Of a stretch of 64,000 nt of DNA, positions 20,983 through 32,333 are shown piece after piece. The DNA comes from Erythroxylum novogranatense (lineage: Eukaryota > Streptophyta > Magnoliopsida > Malpighiales > Erythroxylaceae): contig CM057224.1 of assembly GCA_029891385.1 (NCBI GenBank), forward strand, positions 38,259,005-38,323,004, in the 5' to 3' direction. Position numbers and translations under genes: made by a program. A model generated the notes under the pieces. It worked only from the letters and a program-made list of their open reading frames with translations. It had not been told where the DNA came from and ran no database searches. The stretch's first letter is position 1, and each line of letters starts with the position of its first letter.

Positions 20983-22082
20983 ACACTGATTTGGAGAGGA
21001 ACAGTCTGAAAATGTTTGAGGTACATCTTTGAAACTACTGAACCAAATTGAGTGATTTTGGTGTTAATGGAAAGATAAAAGATAGAGGAACACTTTTCTA
21101 AGAGAAAATAGGCTCAAATTATGCAAGTTTTACCTTCTAATTAAACATGAATTGTGACCCGAAAGTTAGAGTTTGGAGAAAAATCTGAAATGGTTCATTG
21201 GACTATGAAATTGGATTCAAATGGTTTATGGAGGTTTAAATCCCACAGAATGAGGCTAGTTAAGTGAGTTTTGATAGTTGAATGTCTTGTGATGAAATTG
21301 ATGGATTGATACCCGGGATAGTCATGAATATGCATTGTACATATTTCATCTCATTCATGTGCATTATCAAACACTTATGATTGTTCAAAATTGTGATATA
21401 TGTATATGTTATTTGTTATAGAGGAGCCATTGAACGTCAACCTCCGTGACGTTGCTGGATCTTCCAGGCATTAGCTTCGGGAGAAACTTGTGAGTAACCT
21501 AGATGGTCTCAGTCAATTAATTGTTTGCTTTAGAATATGTTTTGAATGAGTTGTTTAAGTGCTCCAACCATGCGAAAATTGTGAATGTGCATGAGTGCAA
21601 AAGTGTGCTAAGCATTTCTACTGAATGCCGGACTAAGGTCCGATGATAAATGTGATCAAAACGTGAATGTGCATCCATGTATTTGACTGAGTTTATGCTA
21701 TGTGAAACATTCATTACATGTATGCATGAAAGATAAATAAAGTTATGACCGGAGTTGCCAGATTAAGGAGCTAAAAGCTCAAAATGTGAATAGAGCCTTG
21801 GGCTCGAGCGCAACTGTCCCCGATAACTACGAAGAGATATGGGACGTTATTCGACTAAGCTCGACATCCATTAAGGGATGAGCTGGAAAAAAAAAGGGCA
21901 CTCGGTCATAACGACAATAATAAATGAAAGTGAGTTTCACATGCATTGCCAATTATAATTGCTGTGTGTTTTATATGTGCGATAATGTGATACATTGTGA
22001 TTATGTAAATGAGTGAACGTTGTGTTATGTGCGATAAGATGATGCATGAATTGAGTGAACCATCGATGATGGTTACCTCATT

Positions 22083-22097
22083 GAGTTCAAAAAACTC
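22083..22097 (+). promoter_or_regulatory. Conserved LTR stem-loop GAGTT/AACTC (C, 5' copy)
   Basis: GAGTT and AACTC flank a 5-base loop and are followed by ACC. Compared with A, B and G both arms have changed (C to T and G to A), keeping the pairing. A second perfect hairpin, AACCATCGATGATGGTT, lies just upstream. Confidence 0.6.
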
Positions 22098-22541
22098 ACC
22101 AAAATTGCAACGTTGTCTTTTCAGGACCGAGAGACGACTCTAGTTGCTAAAGAGGATCTACTAGCCGAGTAGATTGTGATTGGAGATAGAGGTCATGGCT
22201 CAAAGGTCGGTCAGCTGGGGATCTTTTGGATGGTTTAGATAATTTTGATACACTTTCCTCATTCACGTAGTACTATTGTATTAGGTTTTCTGATGATGTA
22301 CATGCGGATATTGTGGACAGAAAATGTAGACTTTGATTTTTGTGAAATGTAATGAGGAAAAAGTGAGTTTTCAATATATATTGTGATCTTCTTATGATGC
22401 TTTTCAAGTGAATTATGTTACCATGCCTAGAGAAGGGAGTGTAGTGATCGATCGTAGCGTGCCCTCATCGTAGGATATGTGCCGGAATGACCTCTGGGTA
22501 TCCCGGTGGATACCCTGCGGTAAGGGGGCACTACATTTAGG

Positions 22542-22553
22542 TGGTATCAACGC
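22542..22553 (+). promoter_or_regulatory. Primer binding site of element C (degenerate)
   Basis: TGGTATCAACGC, six bases after the LTR; the first eight bases match the tRNA-iMet complement and the last four are altered. D has the intact TGGTATCAGAGC at the same spacing. Confidence 0.75.
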
Positions 22554-22608
22554 ATGTTTAGCATCTGTTGGGACTTATAGGAATGATAAGCATGAAATAT
22601 CTTGAGTA

Positions 22609-23460
22609 ATGTGGATAATGATTGAAGTTATCATTTGTTATAGGTCTTCCGCCCTAGGTGATCATATTGATCAACCCGCTGACCAAGGATCTGTAGGAGC
22701 CAGTAGAGAGTCCTCGGTACCTCAATCTGAGGGGTTGCCTCCTAGAGTTCCCGAGAGAAGGGAGAGGAGGTATGATAGGCTACGGAAGTAGGGAGCTGTG
22801 GACTTCTATGGCAGCACAGACCCTGCTGAGGCCGAGGGATGGTTAGAGAGGACAGAGAGAGTATTTGATCAGATGGACTGCGAGCCCGATGAGAGGTTCG
22901 ATTATGCAGTGTCTCTCTTATAGGGCCCAGCTTACCAGTGGTGGAAGATTGTTCCAGGCAGTACCACCAGGCCTTGTCGATTGAAGTGGGAAGACTTTCT
23001 GAGAGTCTTCATAGATAACTACATGCCCAAGGTCTACTTGGACATGAAGATGCAAGAGTTCTTGGAACTGAAGCATGGCAAGATGTCAGTGGCGGACTAT
23101 GAGGTCCGATTTAATGAATTGATGGGTTATGCTACTGCTCTGATTCCTACAGAGGAAGACAAGTGCAGGAGGTTTGAGAATGGGCTTAATATGGAGATCA
23201 GAACAAGGTTGGTGAGGTCAGATATGGGCACTTTCACTGAGTTGAGAGCTGCCTCAATCAGAATTGAACAGCTAATGAAGGAGAAGCAAGCAGAGATCGG
23301 GCAAGGGTCCAGAGGAAAGAGGCCTAGTGAGAGTCAAGGTAGTTCTGGCAGGAGTTTTAGTAAGCGCCAGAGTAGACCATTCAGATCATCAGGTGGATTT
23401 AGACAGTCTGGAATGGAAATTAGAGGTAGATCTACACAGACTGGTGGGGGCGAGGTATAG
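22609..23460 (+). pseudogene. Element C gag, capsid region
   Basis: One frame with TAG at 22789-22791 and 22921-22923 and a terminal TAG at 23458-23460. Conserved blocks include RRERRYDRLRK, DPAEAEGWLERTERVFDQMDC, a GPAYQWWKIVPG block, FLELKHGKMSVADYEVRFNELM and RRFENGLNMEIRTRL. D reads Gln at both internal stop positions (RKQGAVD and LLQGPA), so both are CAG-to-TAG. Similarity to D begins sharply at TTATAG|GTC (22643), so the first 12 codons may be intronic, not coding. Confidence 0.88.
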
Positions 23461-23750
23461 TGCAAAACCAGTGGTCCCTATGTGAGTATTGTGGGAAAAG
23501 GCACGGTGGAGAGTGTTGGGCTATCACAAGAGCTTGTTTGGCTTGTGGCTCCTTCGAACACAAAAATAGAAATTGTCCGGTTGTTACTGGAACCCAGTCT
23601 GGTGTTAGTGGGAGATCTGGGAGTGATGCTACAGTTCAACAGAGTAGAGGTGGTGGATCTGGACAGAGAGGTAGAGGTAGAGATAGAGGGAGAGCTGGGA
23701 GTTCTTCTATGAGGACTACGATTGAGGCACCACCACGCCTCGAGCCGTAG
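23460..23750 (+). pseudogene. Element C gag, zinc knuckle region (shifted frame)
   Basis: Continues gag in a different frame from 22981-23460, implying one indel near 23450. It holds the CEYCGKRHGGEC / CLACGSFEHKNRNC knuckle and a Gly/Arg-rich tail. The second knuckle has all its Cys/His ligands. Confidence 0.85.
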
Positions 23751-24412
23751 TCTATGCCATGATCAAGGGCGGAGGCCCAAGACTCACCAGATGTGGTTGC
23801 AGAAGCGCTTGTTTATGATTTGGAGGCATTTGCCTTTGCTAGATCCAGGATCTACACACTTTCATTGCACCGCATTTGGCATGTAGATCGCATTGTGATA
23901 AGGAGTTATTTGCAGATGAGCTAGAGGTGAGCACACCTCTAGGTAGACTCTTCATTATTGGTGAGATATGCAAGGGTGCTTAGTTAAGATTGATCAAGTA
24001 GAGTTGAAGGCGCACTTGATCAGACATACTGAGAGAGATAGATGTGATCTTAGGCATGGATTGGCTCACTTGCCTATAGGCCATCATGAACTGCTACACT
24101 AAGGAGGTAGTATTAGAATCTCCCGGTCACCTGAAGCGATATTCGAGAGGAATTAGTCGAGCAATGCCAGTAGGATGATATCCTTCATGAGTGCATTGAG
24201 GTTGATACAGGGAGGATGTGAGGCTTATCTGGCCCACATTATTGATACTAGGGTTGAGCAGAGCGTTCAGGACATTCCAATGGTTAAGGAATTCCTTGAG
24301 GTGTTTCCCGAGGAGTTACCTGGTTTACCACCAGATCGAGAAACAGAGTTCACAATTGATCTGGTTCCAGGTGCTGCTCCTATATCCATTTCCCATATAG
24401 GATGGCACCTTT
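23751..24412 (+). pseudogene. Element C protease and RT N-terminus, heavily decayed
   Basis: Protease remnant near 23835 (DPGSTH) is followed by many shifts. At 24175-24400 a readable stretch gives [49 protein letters not shown] and the approach to RT, matching D at 37600-37690. Confidence 0.8.
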
Positions 24413-24768
24413 GTGGGCTCAAGGAGCTGGCTTCGATTGCAAGAGTTGTTGGAAAAGGGTTTCATAAGGCCCAGTGTTTCACCTTGGGGAGCGCCAGTGT
24501 TGTTTGTGAAGAAGAAGGATGGGACTTTGAGGTTATGCATCGATTATAGGCGACAATCGGTGACCGTGAAGAACAAGTATCCGCTGCCTAGAATTGATGA
24601 CTTGCTTGACGATTCTGCAGGGAGCTCGGTATTTACTAAGCTAGATCTCGAGATCGGTATTACGATTGAAGATAGCGGAGGTGATATACCTAAGAGTGCA
24701 TTCAGAGCGGTATGGGCACCATGAGTTCTAGTGATGCCGTTTGGGTTAACTAATGCCCCTAAGCTTTT
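24413..24768 (+). pseudogene. Element C RT, fingers and palm start (frameshifted)
   Basis: Frame 2 carries [38 protein letters not shown] and [13 protein letters not shown], with a small deletion where A and D have LN. Another shift occurs before 24769, where the rest of RT resumes in frame 1. Confidence 0.85.
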
Positions 24769-26049
24769 ATGGCCTTGATGAATAAGGTGTTCCAGCCCTA
24801 CCTGGATCGATTTGTAATTGTGTTCATTGACGATATCTTGGTGTATTCAAAGAGTAGAAAGGAGCATGCTGAGCATTTTAGAATTATTTTACAGATTATG
24901 AGAGAGAAACAATTGTATGCCAAATTTAGTAAGTGTGAATTTTGGCTAGATCAAGTTGTATTTTTGGGACATATAGTGACTGGAGATGGCATACAGGTAG
25001 ATCCAAAGAAGGTAGAGGCAGTTATGAATTGGGAAGCTTCGAGAAATGTGTCTGAGATCCGAAGCTTCCTACGATTAGCCGGATATTACCGAAGATTTGT
25101 CGAGGAGTTTTCCTTGATCTCGGCCCCTCTGACTAAACTTCTGAGGAAGAATGTAGAGTTTAGATGGAGTGAGGAGTGTCAGAAGAGCTTTGAGGAGTTG
25201 AAACATCGGCTGACTACCGCACCGGTGTTGACCATTCCATCAGGGATTGGAGGATATGTGGTATATAGTGATGCTTCGCATCAAGGTTTGGGATGTGTAC
25301 TGATGCAGCATAGTAAGGTGATCGCCTATGCATCGAGACAATTAAGGTCTCACGAGACCAATTATCCGATACACGATTTAGAGCTAGCTGCAGTTGTCTT
25401 TGCTCTAAAGATTTGGAGACATTATTTGTATGGGGAGACTTTCCATATGTATACTGATCATCAGAGTCTGAAATATTTGATGAGTCAGAAGGAGCTAAAA
25501 TTGAGGCAAAGAAGGTGGATTGAGTTATTAAAAGATTATGATTGTACTATTGAGTACCACCCAGGGAAGGTGGTGGCAGATACTTTGAGCATGAAGTCTA
25601 ATGTTAGTACAGCTCAGATTCAGTTATCAAGGTTGCCTAATCTGATTCATTTGAGAGCTCTAAATGTAGAGTTGAATCTGGAGCAAGATGAGGCACTAGT
25701 TGCTACTTTGAAGTTGAGGCCAATGCTACATGATAGAATCAGAAGAATACAGAACAAAGATCCTGATATGGTAAAGCTTGTAGAGAAAGTGAAGGCAAAT
25801 CCGGAGTCCGAGTTGGAGTTGAGGGATGAGACTTTGTGGTTGAGACATAGGCTATGTGTATCTAATGTGGATGATTTGAGGAAGGAGATCCTTGAGGAAG
25901 CTCATATGGCCACCTATGCTATGCATCCTGGTACTACCAAGATGTATAACACATTGAAGCAACATTTTTTATGGGCTGGAATGAAGAAGCAAGTAGCTGA
26001 GTACGTGTCGAGATGTATGACGTGCCAGCAAGTGAAGGCGGAGCATTAG
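24769..26049 (+). pseudogene. Element C RT palm, RNase H, integrase zinc finger
   Basis: 426-codon open stretch. The RT active site FIDDILVYS is intact. RNase H motifs are [28 protein letters not shown] and [11 protein letters not shown]. The integrase HHCC finger ([10 protein letters not shown]...[11 protein letters not shown]) is complete. It stops at TAG 26047-26049 where A has Gln (AEHQAP). This is the best-preserved pol segment in C. Confidence 0.92.
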
Positions 26050-26064
26050 GCTCCCGTAGGGAAG

Positions 26065-26961
26065 TTGAATTCGTTGCCTATTTCAGAGTGGAAATGGGAA
26101 CGGATCACTATGGACTTCATCATGGGTTTGCCAAAGACTCCGAGGCAGCATGATGCTATTTGTGTCATAGTGGACCGGTTGACTAAATCGGCCCATTTCT
26201 TACCAGTGAGAGAGAATAACTCACTTGATCAGTTGGCCAAGAAGTATGTGAATGAGGTGGTGAGACTGCATGGAGTGCCAGTGTCCATAGTATCAGACAG
26301 AGATCCTAGATTTACTTCGAGATTTTGGAAGAGCTTGCAGACTGCCATGGGAACTAAGTTGAACTTCAGTACAGCGTTTCATCCTCAAACAGATGGACAG
26401 AGTGAGAGGACAATTAAAACGATTGAGGATATGCTTAGAGCTTGTGTATTGGAGTTTAGAGGAGCTTGGGATCAGTATATGGCATTGATAGAGTTTGCCT
26501 ACAATAACCACTACCACAGTAGTATCAGAATGGCACCGTATGAGGCACTATACGGTAGGAAATGTCGGTCACCATTGTATTGGGATGAAGAGGGCTTGAG
26601 AATGATGGAAGGCCCAGAGTTGATACAGGACACAGTGGATAAGGTGAAGTTGATCCGAAGCCGAATCAAAGCGGCTCAGGATAGGCAAAAGAGTTATGTG
26701 GATCAACATCGACGTGATATGGAGTATAGTGTAGGAGATAGAGTATTTTTTAGAGTGTCACCCTGGAGGGGAGTTTTGAGATTCGGTAAAAAGGGCAAGT
26801 TGAGCCCTAGGTACATTGGTCCTTATGAGATCATTAAGAGGATAGGACCTTTGGCCTATAAATTGGCTTTACCGAATGAGATGTCTCAATTGCATAACGT
26901 GTTCCATGTGAGTATGCTCCGAAGATACCGATCAGATCTGACACATGTGATACTAGCTTAG
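26065..26961 (+). pseudogene. Element C integrase core and GPY region
   Basis: Same frame as 24769-26049. Catalytic Asp in ITMDFIMGLP, Asp in [10 protein letters not shown] and Glu in GQSERTIKT are all present, followed by [15 protein letters not shown] and KLSPRYIGPYEI. The TAG at 26959-26961 replaces the Gln of AQEIE seen in D. Confidence 0.92.
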
Positions 26962-27155
26962 GAGATTGAGGTTGCTAGTAACTAAAGCTATGTTGAGGAG
27001 CCGATCGAGATTGTGGGATCACGAATTAAGCAGTTGAGGAACAAGGTTATCCCTTTGGTAAAAGTCCTTTGGAGGAACCACTCGACTGAAGAAGTAACAT
27101 GGGAGACAGAGGAGCATATGAGGAGACAATATCCCCACCTATTCGAGCAAGCAGG

Positions 27156-27173
27156 TAAGAATTTCGAGGACGA
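27156..27173 (+). promoter_or_regulatory. Pre-PPT palindrome AATTTCG/CGAAATT (C)
   Basis: A 7-bp inverted repeat around AGGA, shared in position with A, B and D. It encodes NFEDEI in pol, but B keeps it without pol. Confidence 0.6.
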
Positions 27174-27182
27174 AATTTCTTT

Positions 27183-27196
27183 AAGGAGGGGAGAGT
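27183..27196 (+). promoter_or_regulatory. Polypurine tract of element C
   Basis: AAGGAGGGGAGAG directly before the 3' LTR. Confidence 0.88.
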
Positions 27197-28518
27197 TGTA
27201 ACATCCCATTACTAGAGGGAAGGGTAGGATGATAAATGTGAGTGACTAATGAGAGTTAGGGATGTATTCTACATGTTCATGCATAACTTGCTACATACTT
27301 ATACTTGATTGTTGTACATGAAAATAATTGTACATGCATTCATGAATAATTCCGGGTATAATTGGAATGATTTGAGAATCTTGAATGTTATTACATTGTA
27401 AATATTATGGTTTAGTGAAATCTTGATATTTTGAATTTTGGTGGAATTATTGTATTTGTATATGTTGGTGAAGTTGTGGAGTATTGAGAGAGATATATTT
27501 ATAGTAGGAAACAAGAAATAAATTAAATAAAGATTTGGAGATAGTTGGGTTGTAAAGATGATTGTTGTATTGGAAAGAGGGGAACTAAATGGAGTTAGTT
27601 TCCAAAGAAACTAAGTTAGAGTTTAAGTATTAAGAAAGTGACATGTGTCACTTAGACCTTGTAATCTACCTAGAAGTAGGTCTCTATTCCTTGAGAGTTG
27701 ACAGGTTAAGTCTTGTCTAAGTCCTTCTTCATTCTCATCTTTCTAAAACTTCTCTCTTGAAACACGAGTTTTCCAAAGAAAATATCTTCTAAGGACTTCT
27801 TTGTTCTTCCTTTCTTTCACCAACCTTACTTTGCCATTCGTGTCATCTACTCAAGGAAAACCAGAAGTGATCATTTCACTCGGTGAAGTACTGGCGATGT
27901 GGAGTTTAGGGCTTGAAGATTTTGGAGTTTTCAGCAGGTAAGTGTTAGAGAAATCCCTCACTGTTGGAGATTTGTGAAATAAAGTTGATAGATTACTGTC
28001 ATCTGCATGAAAATTTTACTTCATGTGTTTGTTCTTAAATATTGGTTAGTTGGGGAGAAATAAATTCAGTTATAGTGTTAAATTAGTTTTTGAGAAAACT
28101 TTTGGTGTTTGGTGACGTAAAGTGTTGAAAGTTAGAAAGTCTAGAAAATTTCTCACTGAGTATGTTTCAGTATTTTAGCCATAACTTTTTCTGTGGTTGT
28201 CCAAACGAGATGATTCTTGATTTGAGTAAACTAGGAATATATGGCTACAATTCGTATGAAGACATCGAATTTCAGTTCTGTCTCTAAGAATCTCAAAAGT
28301 TGTCAGGAAGTTGAGAACTGGGTGCAGGATGTTGAGAGTTGAGCGAAAATTCATGTTCCAACTTCGGAAGGAAATTTGGACCTGATAAAGATACATTCTG
28401 GCAAAGTTTCCTTCTTAAAAGTTGTAGATAATTTTTTTTATCTTTCCAACGGTATAAAGTTTGTAAATTTTGGACATCGGAGTCAAAAGTTATGCATCTT
28501 ATAAGTGGAGATGTTCTG

Positions 28519-28710
28519 GACGCAAAAAAACAGACGCAGAAAAACAGACGCATAAAAGCAGATGCATAAAAGTAGACGCAGAAAAGCAGACGCATAAAAG
28601 CAGATGCATAAAAGCAGACGCAGAAAAGCAGAACCATAAAAGCAGACGCATAGAAGCAGACGCATAAAAGTAGACGCATAGAAGTAGACGCAGAACTGAG
28701 ACGCAAAAAC
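28519..28710. repeat. 14-bp minisatellite in LTR C, 3' copy
   Basis: About 13-14 units of the AGACGCATAAAAGC family; unit order differs from the 5' LTR, showing turnover since insertion. Confidence 0.9.
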
Positions 28711-30138
28711 AAGCTGTACTCTTTTGGTCATAACTTCCTCTCTAGACCTCCAAATGACTTGATTCTTGAAGCATTGGATTCCTAACATATTTATTTATCT
28801 CTGTACAAAAATCCATGGTCTTTGGTATTAAATTGGAAATGATTGACTGAATAGAAGTAAGGGTACAGGTGGAAGGAGTATGAATTGGATATTTTACTGA
28901 ATATGTTTCAGTATTTTGATGATATCTTGGTCTATAGGATTCCAATTGAGGTGATTCTTAATTTGTAGTGAACTAGAGTAATAGGGATACAAATTATATG
29001 AAGGAGATGAATCTTGATACGGTCTCTAAGGCGTTCAATTACTGGATGGAAGTCGGATATAATACACAAATTTGGAGAGGAACAGTCTGAAAATGTTTGA
29101 GGTACATCTTTGAAACTACTGAACCAAATTGAGTGATTTTGGTGTTAATGGAAAGATAAAAGATAGAGGAACACTTTTCTAAGAGAAAATAGGCTCAAAT
29201 TATGCAAGTTTTACCTTCTAATTAAACATGAACAGTGGACCCGAAAGTTAGAGTTTGGAGAAAAATCTGAAATGGTTCATTGGACTATGAAATTGGATTC
29301 AAATGGTTTATGGAGGTTTAAATCCCACAGAATGAGGCTAGTTAAGTGAGTTTAGATAGTTGAATGTCTTATGATGAAATTGATGGATTGATACCCGGGA
29401 TAGTCATGAATATGCATTGTACATATTTCATCTCATTCATGTGCATTATTAAACACTTATGATTGTTCAAAATTGTGATATATGTATATGTTATTTGTTA
29501 TAGAGGAGCCACTGGAACGTCAACCTCCAGACGTTGCTTGATCTTCTAGGCATTAGCTTCGGGAGAAACTTATTAGTCACCTAGACGGTCTCACTCAATT
29601 AATTGTTTGCTTTAGAATATATTTTGATTGAGTTGTTTAAGTGCTCCAACCATGCGAAAATTGTGAATGTGCATGAGTGCAAAAGTGTGCTAAGCATTTC
29701 TACTGAATGCCGGACTAAGGTCTGATGATAAATGTGATCAAAACGTGAATGTGCATCCATGTATTTGACTGAGGTTATGCTATGTGAAACATTCATTACA
29801 TGTATGCATGAAAGATAAAGAAAGTTATGACCGGAGTTGCCAGATTAAGGAGCTAAAAGCTCGGAATGTGAATAGAGCCTTGGGCTTGAGCGCGACTGTC
29901 CCCGATAACTACGAAGAGATATGGGACGTTATTCGACTAAGCTCGACATCCATTAAGGGATGAGCTGGAAAAAAAAGGGCACTCGGTCATAACGACAATA
30001 ATAAATGAAAGTGAGTTTCACGTGCATTGCCAATTATAATTGCTGTGTGTTTTATATGTGCGATAATGTGATACATTGTGATTATGTAAATGAGTGAACG
30101 TTGTGTTATGTGTGATAAGATGATGCATGAATTGAGTG

Positions 30139-30178
30139 AACCATCGATGATGGTTACCTCATTGAGTTCGCAAAACTC
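30139..30178 (+). promoter_or_regulatory. Paired hairpins in LTR C (3' copy)
   Basis: AACCATCGATGATGGTT (perfect 7-bp stem) is followed by GAGTT/AACTC. The same pair, in the same order, occurs in D, where it lies near 32320-32360 and 58403-58440 on the other strand. Confidence 0.6.
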
Positions 30179-30616
30179 ACCAAAATTGCAACGTTATCTT
30201 TTCAGGACCGAGAGACGACTCTAGTTGCTAAAGAGGATCTACTAGTCGAGTAGATTGCGATTGGAGATAGAGGTCATGGCTCAAAAGTCGGTCAGCTGGG
30301 GATCTTTTGGATGGTTTAGATAATTTTGATACACTTTCCTCATTCACGTAGTACTATTGTATTAGGTTTTCTGATGATGTACATGCGGATATTGTGGACA
30401 GAAAATGTAGACTTTGATTTTTGTGAAATGTAATGACGAAAAAGTGGGTTTTCAATATATATTGTGATCTTCTTATGATGCTTTTCAAGTGAATTATGTT
30501 ACCATGCCTAGAGAAGGGAGTGTAGTGATCGATCGTAGCGTGCCCTCATCGTAGGATATGTGCCGGAATGACCTCCGGGTATCCCGGTGGATACCCTGCG
30601 GTAAGGGGGCGCTACA

Positions 30617-31910
30617 TCCTCGCAAGGGCGATCCGACCCTTTTCTATTCTTTTTCTTCTAACTTTTTCATCCGACATCCGATTGACCTGATTTTTGAAGT
30701 GTTGGATTCCTAAGACATTCCTATACCTTCTCATGAAAATTGTGGATTTTTTAGATTAATTTGAAAAAGATTGAACTAGAGACATGGAGCTACACGTTAT
30801 CTGAAGAAACTGAATTTTGGTGATATCTCGAGTTGTATAGATCTGATTGAGTTGATTTTTATTTTAACTTAAACTAGAGACATGGAGCTACACGTTATCT
30901 AAAGGAACTGAATTTCAATTCAGTCTTTTAGACGTTCAATTTCTCAATTGAAGTTGGGTTTAGTGTTCAATCTTGGATTAGTAAGAGCTGAAAGTGTTTT
31001 GGCCATAACTTTTGATCTAGTCATACAAATGAGATGATTCTTGATTTGGATTAAACTAGAGATATAGGGTTACAAATGTTATGATGAAATGGAGTTTCAA
31101 TTCTGTCTCTAAGAGTATCAATATTTGGATGGAATCAAGCGTAGGAAAATGCTTTAGTATGAGAACAGTCCGAAAATGTTTGGTGTATAACTTTTGGAAT
31201 GCTGAATCAAATGGAATGATGTTGGTGTCATTAGAAAATTGAGTCAATGAGAAACAATTCTCTAGAAGGAAGTGTGAGCAAATTCCTTCAATTTGATGAT
31301 TAGAAAAATTTCTTAAGTTAAGCATGGTTTTGAGGTTTTGTTATATTATATGATTTTGGGGAATTAATTAGCATGTTAATGTGAGAAATTAGCATGTTAA
31401 TGTAAGTAAGATCATATGACATGGATTAGATTGAATTAAAGTGTTAAGAATGCATAAGGGGCAAAATTGGAAAGCCACTTAAGTTTTTAAGGTTATAAGG
31501 CTTATATGTAAGGGCAAACTGGTCTTTGCTCATTCATTAATGGTATTTTAGTAAACAGAAGTGTAGGTTGGCTTTTAAGGAAGGCAGTGCACGAAATTGA
31601 GAGAAAGGAAAGAACAAAAGAACAAGAAAAGGGAGAAGAGTGTGTTTCGGTGGAGAGAAAAAAGAAAGAAAGAAAGAAAGCCATGTTAGGGTTTGATTTT
31701 TCTCGATTTTTAAAAGTGATTTTGAGTTGTTTCAAGAAGGAAAAAGGTGGAAGAAGATGAGGGCTTCCATATGAGCCAACAAATTTCTCATTTGGTGAAA
31801 GATAATGGTAAGAATAGATTTGTGATTTGTTGGGTTTATGAAAGGATTTTTGGTTTAGATAGCTTAAGAATGATATAGGTTTAAGTTTTCTAAGATTAAT
31901 TTGGTGATTA
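30617..31910 (+). repeat. Element B 3' LTR, second piece
   Basis: Resumes B after C (TCCTC at 30617-30621 is the right TSD copy) and follows 13566-14860 of the first LTR, including the purine-rich leader. A local duplication of about 100 bp (30775-30905, GAGACATGGAGCTACACG twice) is not in the first LTR. The piece ends at GATTA, D's left TSD. Confidence 0.87.
31906..31910. repeat. Target-site duplication of element D, left copy (GATTA)
   Basis: Repeated at 60718-60722; the uninterrupted site GGTGATTATGTC is seen in LTR B near 14860. Confidence 0.92.
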
Positions 31911-32319
31911 TGTAGCGCCCCCTTAGCGTAGGGTACGCACCGGGATGCCCGTGGGTCGTTCCGACGCATATCTTACAGCAAGGAAGTGCTACGCTCACAA
32001 CTATCACTAAATACTCGCATGGCATCAATATAAATAAACCGAAATGCAAATCACTAAAATTTAAAACCACAATAATCTTTCATTTCATAACATCAATCCA
32101 AAATATAGACAAGTCTATCAGTTCCCTACAGTTTAACACAATATCCCAAAAAGAAAACTGATACAAAAGTCTATACTAAGTCATCCCCAAAAATCGCCCC
32201 AGCTGACCGACCTGTGTGCCATCGCTTCACTTGACCAAGCACTCGCACTGCATGAAAACTCTAACACGGGAGCTAAGAATCTACTAACGTTGTCCTAAAA
32301 AATATTAGCAATGTTGGGT

Positions 32320-32333
32320 GAGTTTGCGAACTC
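32320..32333 (-). promoter_or_regulatory. Conserved LTR stem-loop GAGTT/AACTC (D, left)
   Basis: 5-bp stem with a 4-base loop, next to the AACCATC/GATGGTT hairpin shared with C. Confidence 0.6.

Larger units (their letters stand above)
19467..22124 (+). other. Candidate leader intron inside LTR C (5' copy)
   Basis: Donor CAG|GTAAGT is a perfect plant consensus; the acceptor TGTCTTTTCAG|GACC lies after the stem-loop, 2.66 kb downstream. Both sites are retained in the other LTR (27938 and 30205). A second, more distal acceptor is at 22643, just at the start of conserved gag sequence; using it would also remove the primer site. Consensus-based only. Confidence 0.45.
18719..22535 (+). repeat. 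Element C 5' LTR
   Basis: About 3.82 kb, longer than its partner mainly because of a 351-bp tandem duplication that doubled part of the minisatellite. Contains a TATA box (19016-19025), a pyrimidine-rich leader, a strong donor CAGCAG|GTAAGT at 19467, two 14-bp repeat blocks, repeated shared modules, a stem-loop at 22083-22097 and an acceptor TCTTTTCAG at 22123-22124. Confidence 0.92.
26962..27201 (+). pseudogene. Element C chromodomain and pol end
   Basis: Continues in the same frame after TAG and a TAA near 26983. The chromodomain reads PIEIVGSRIKQLRNKVIPL to TWETEEHM, and the protein ends with EDEISLRRGEL across the pre-PPT palindrome and PPT into the LTR. Confidence 0.85.
18719..30616 (+). 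mobile_element. Element C: full-length Ty3/gypsy chromovirus with long LTRs
   Basis: About 11.9 kb, plus strand, TSD TCCTC. LTRs start TGTAACAT and end GGGGGCRCTACA. The interior holds degraded gag, protease, RT, RNase H, integrase and chromodomain in that order. LTR ends, several internal motifs and protein sequence are close to D, so C and D are sister families (Tekay-like by my judgement). Several of its stops are CAG-to-TAG changes. Confidence 0.92.
27197..30616 (+). repeat. Element C 3' LTR
   Basis: About 3.42 kb. Keeps the TATA box (27494-27503), donor (27938), one minisatellite block (28519-28710), stem-loop (30164-30178), acceptor (30204-30205) and the CTACA end. Confidence 0.92.
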
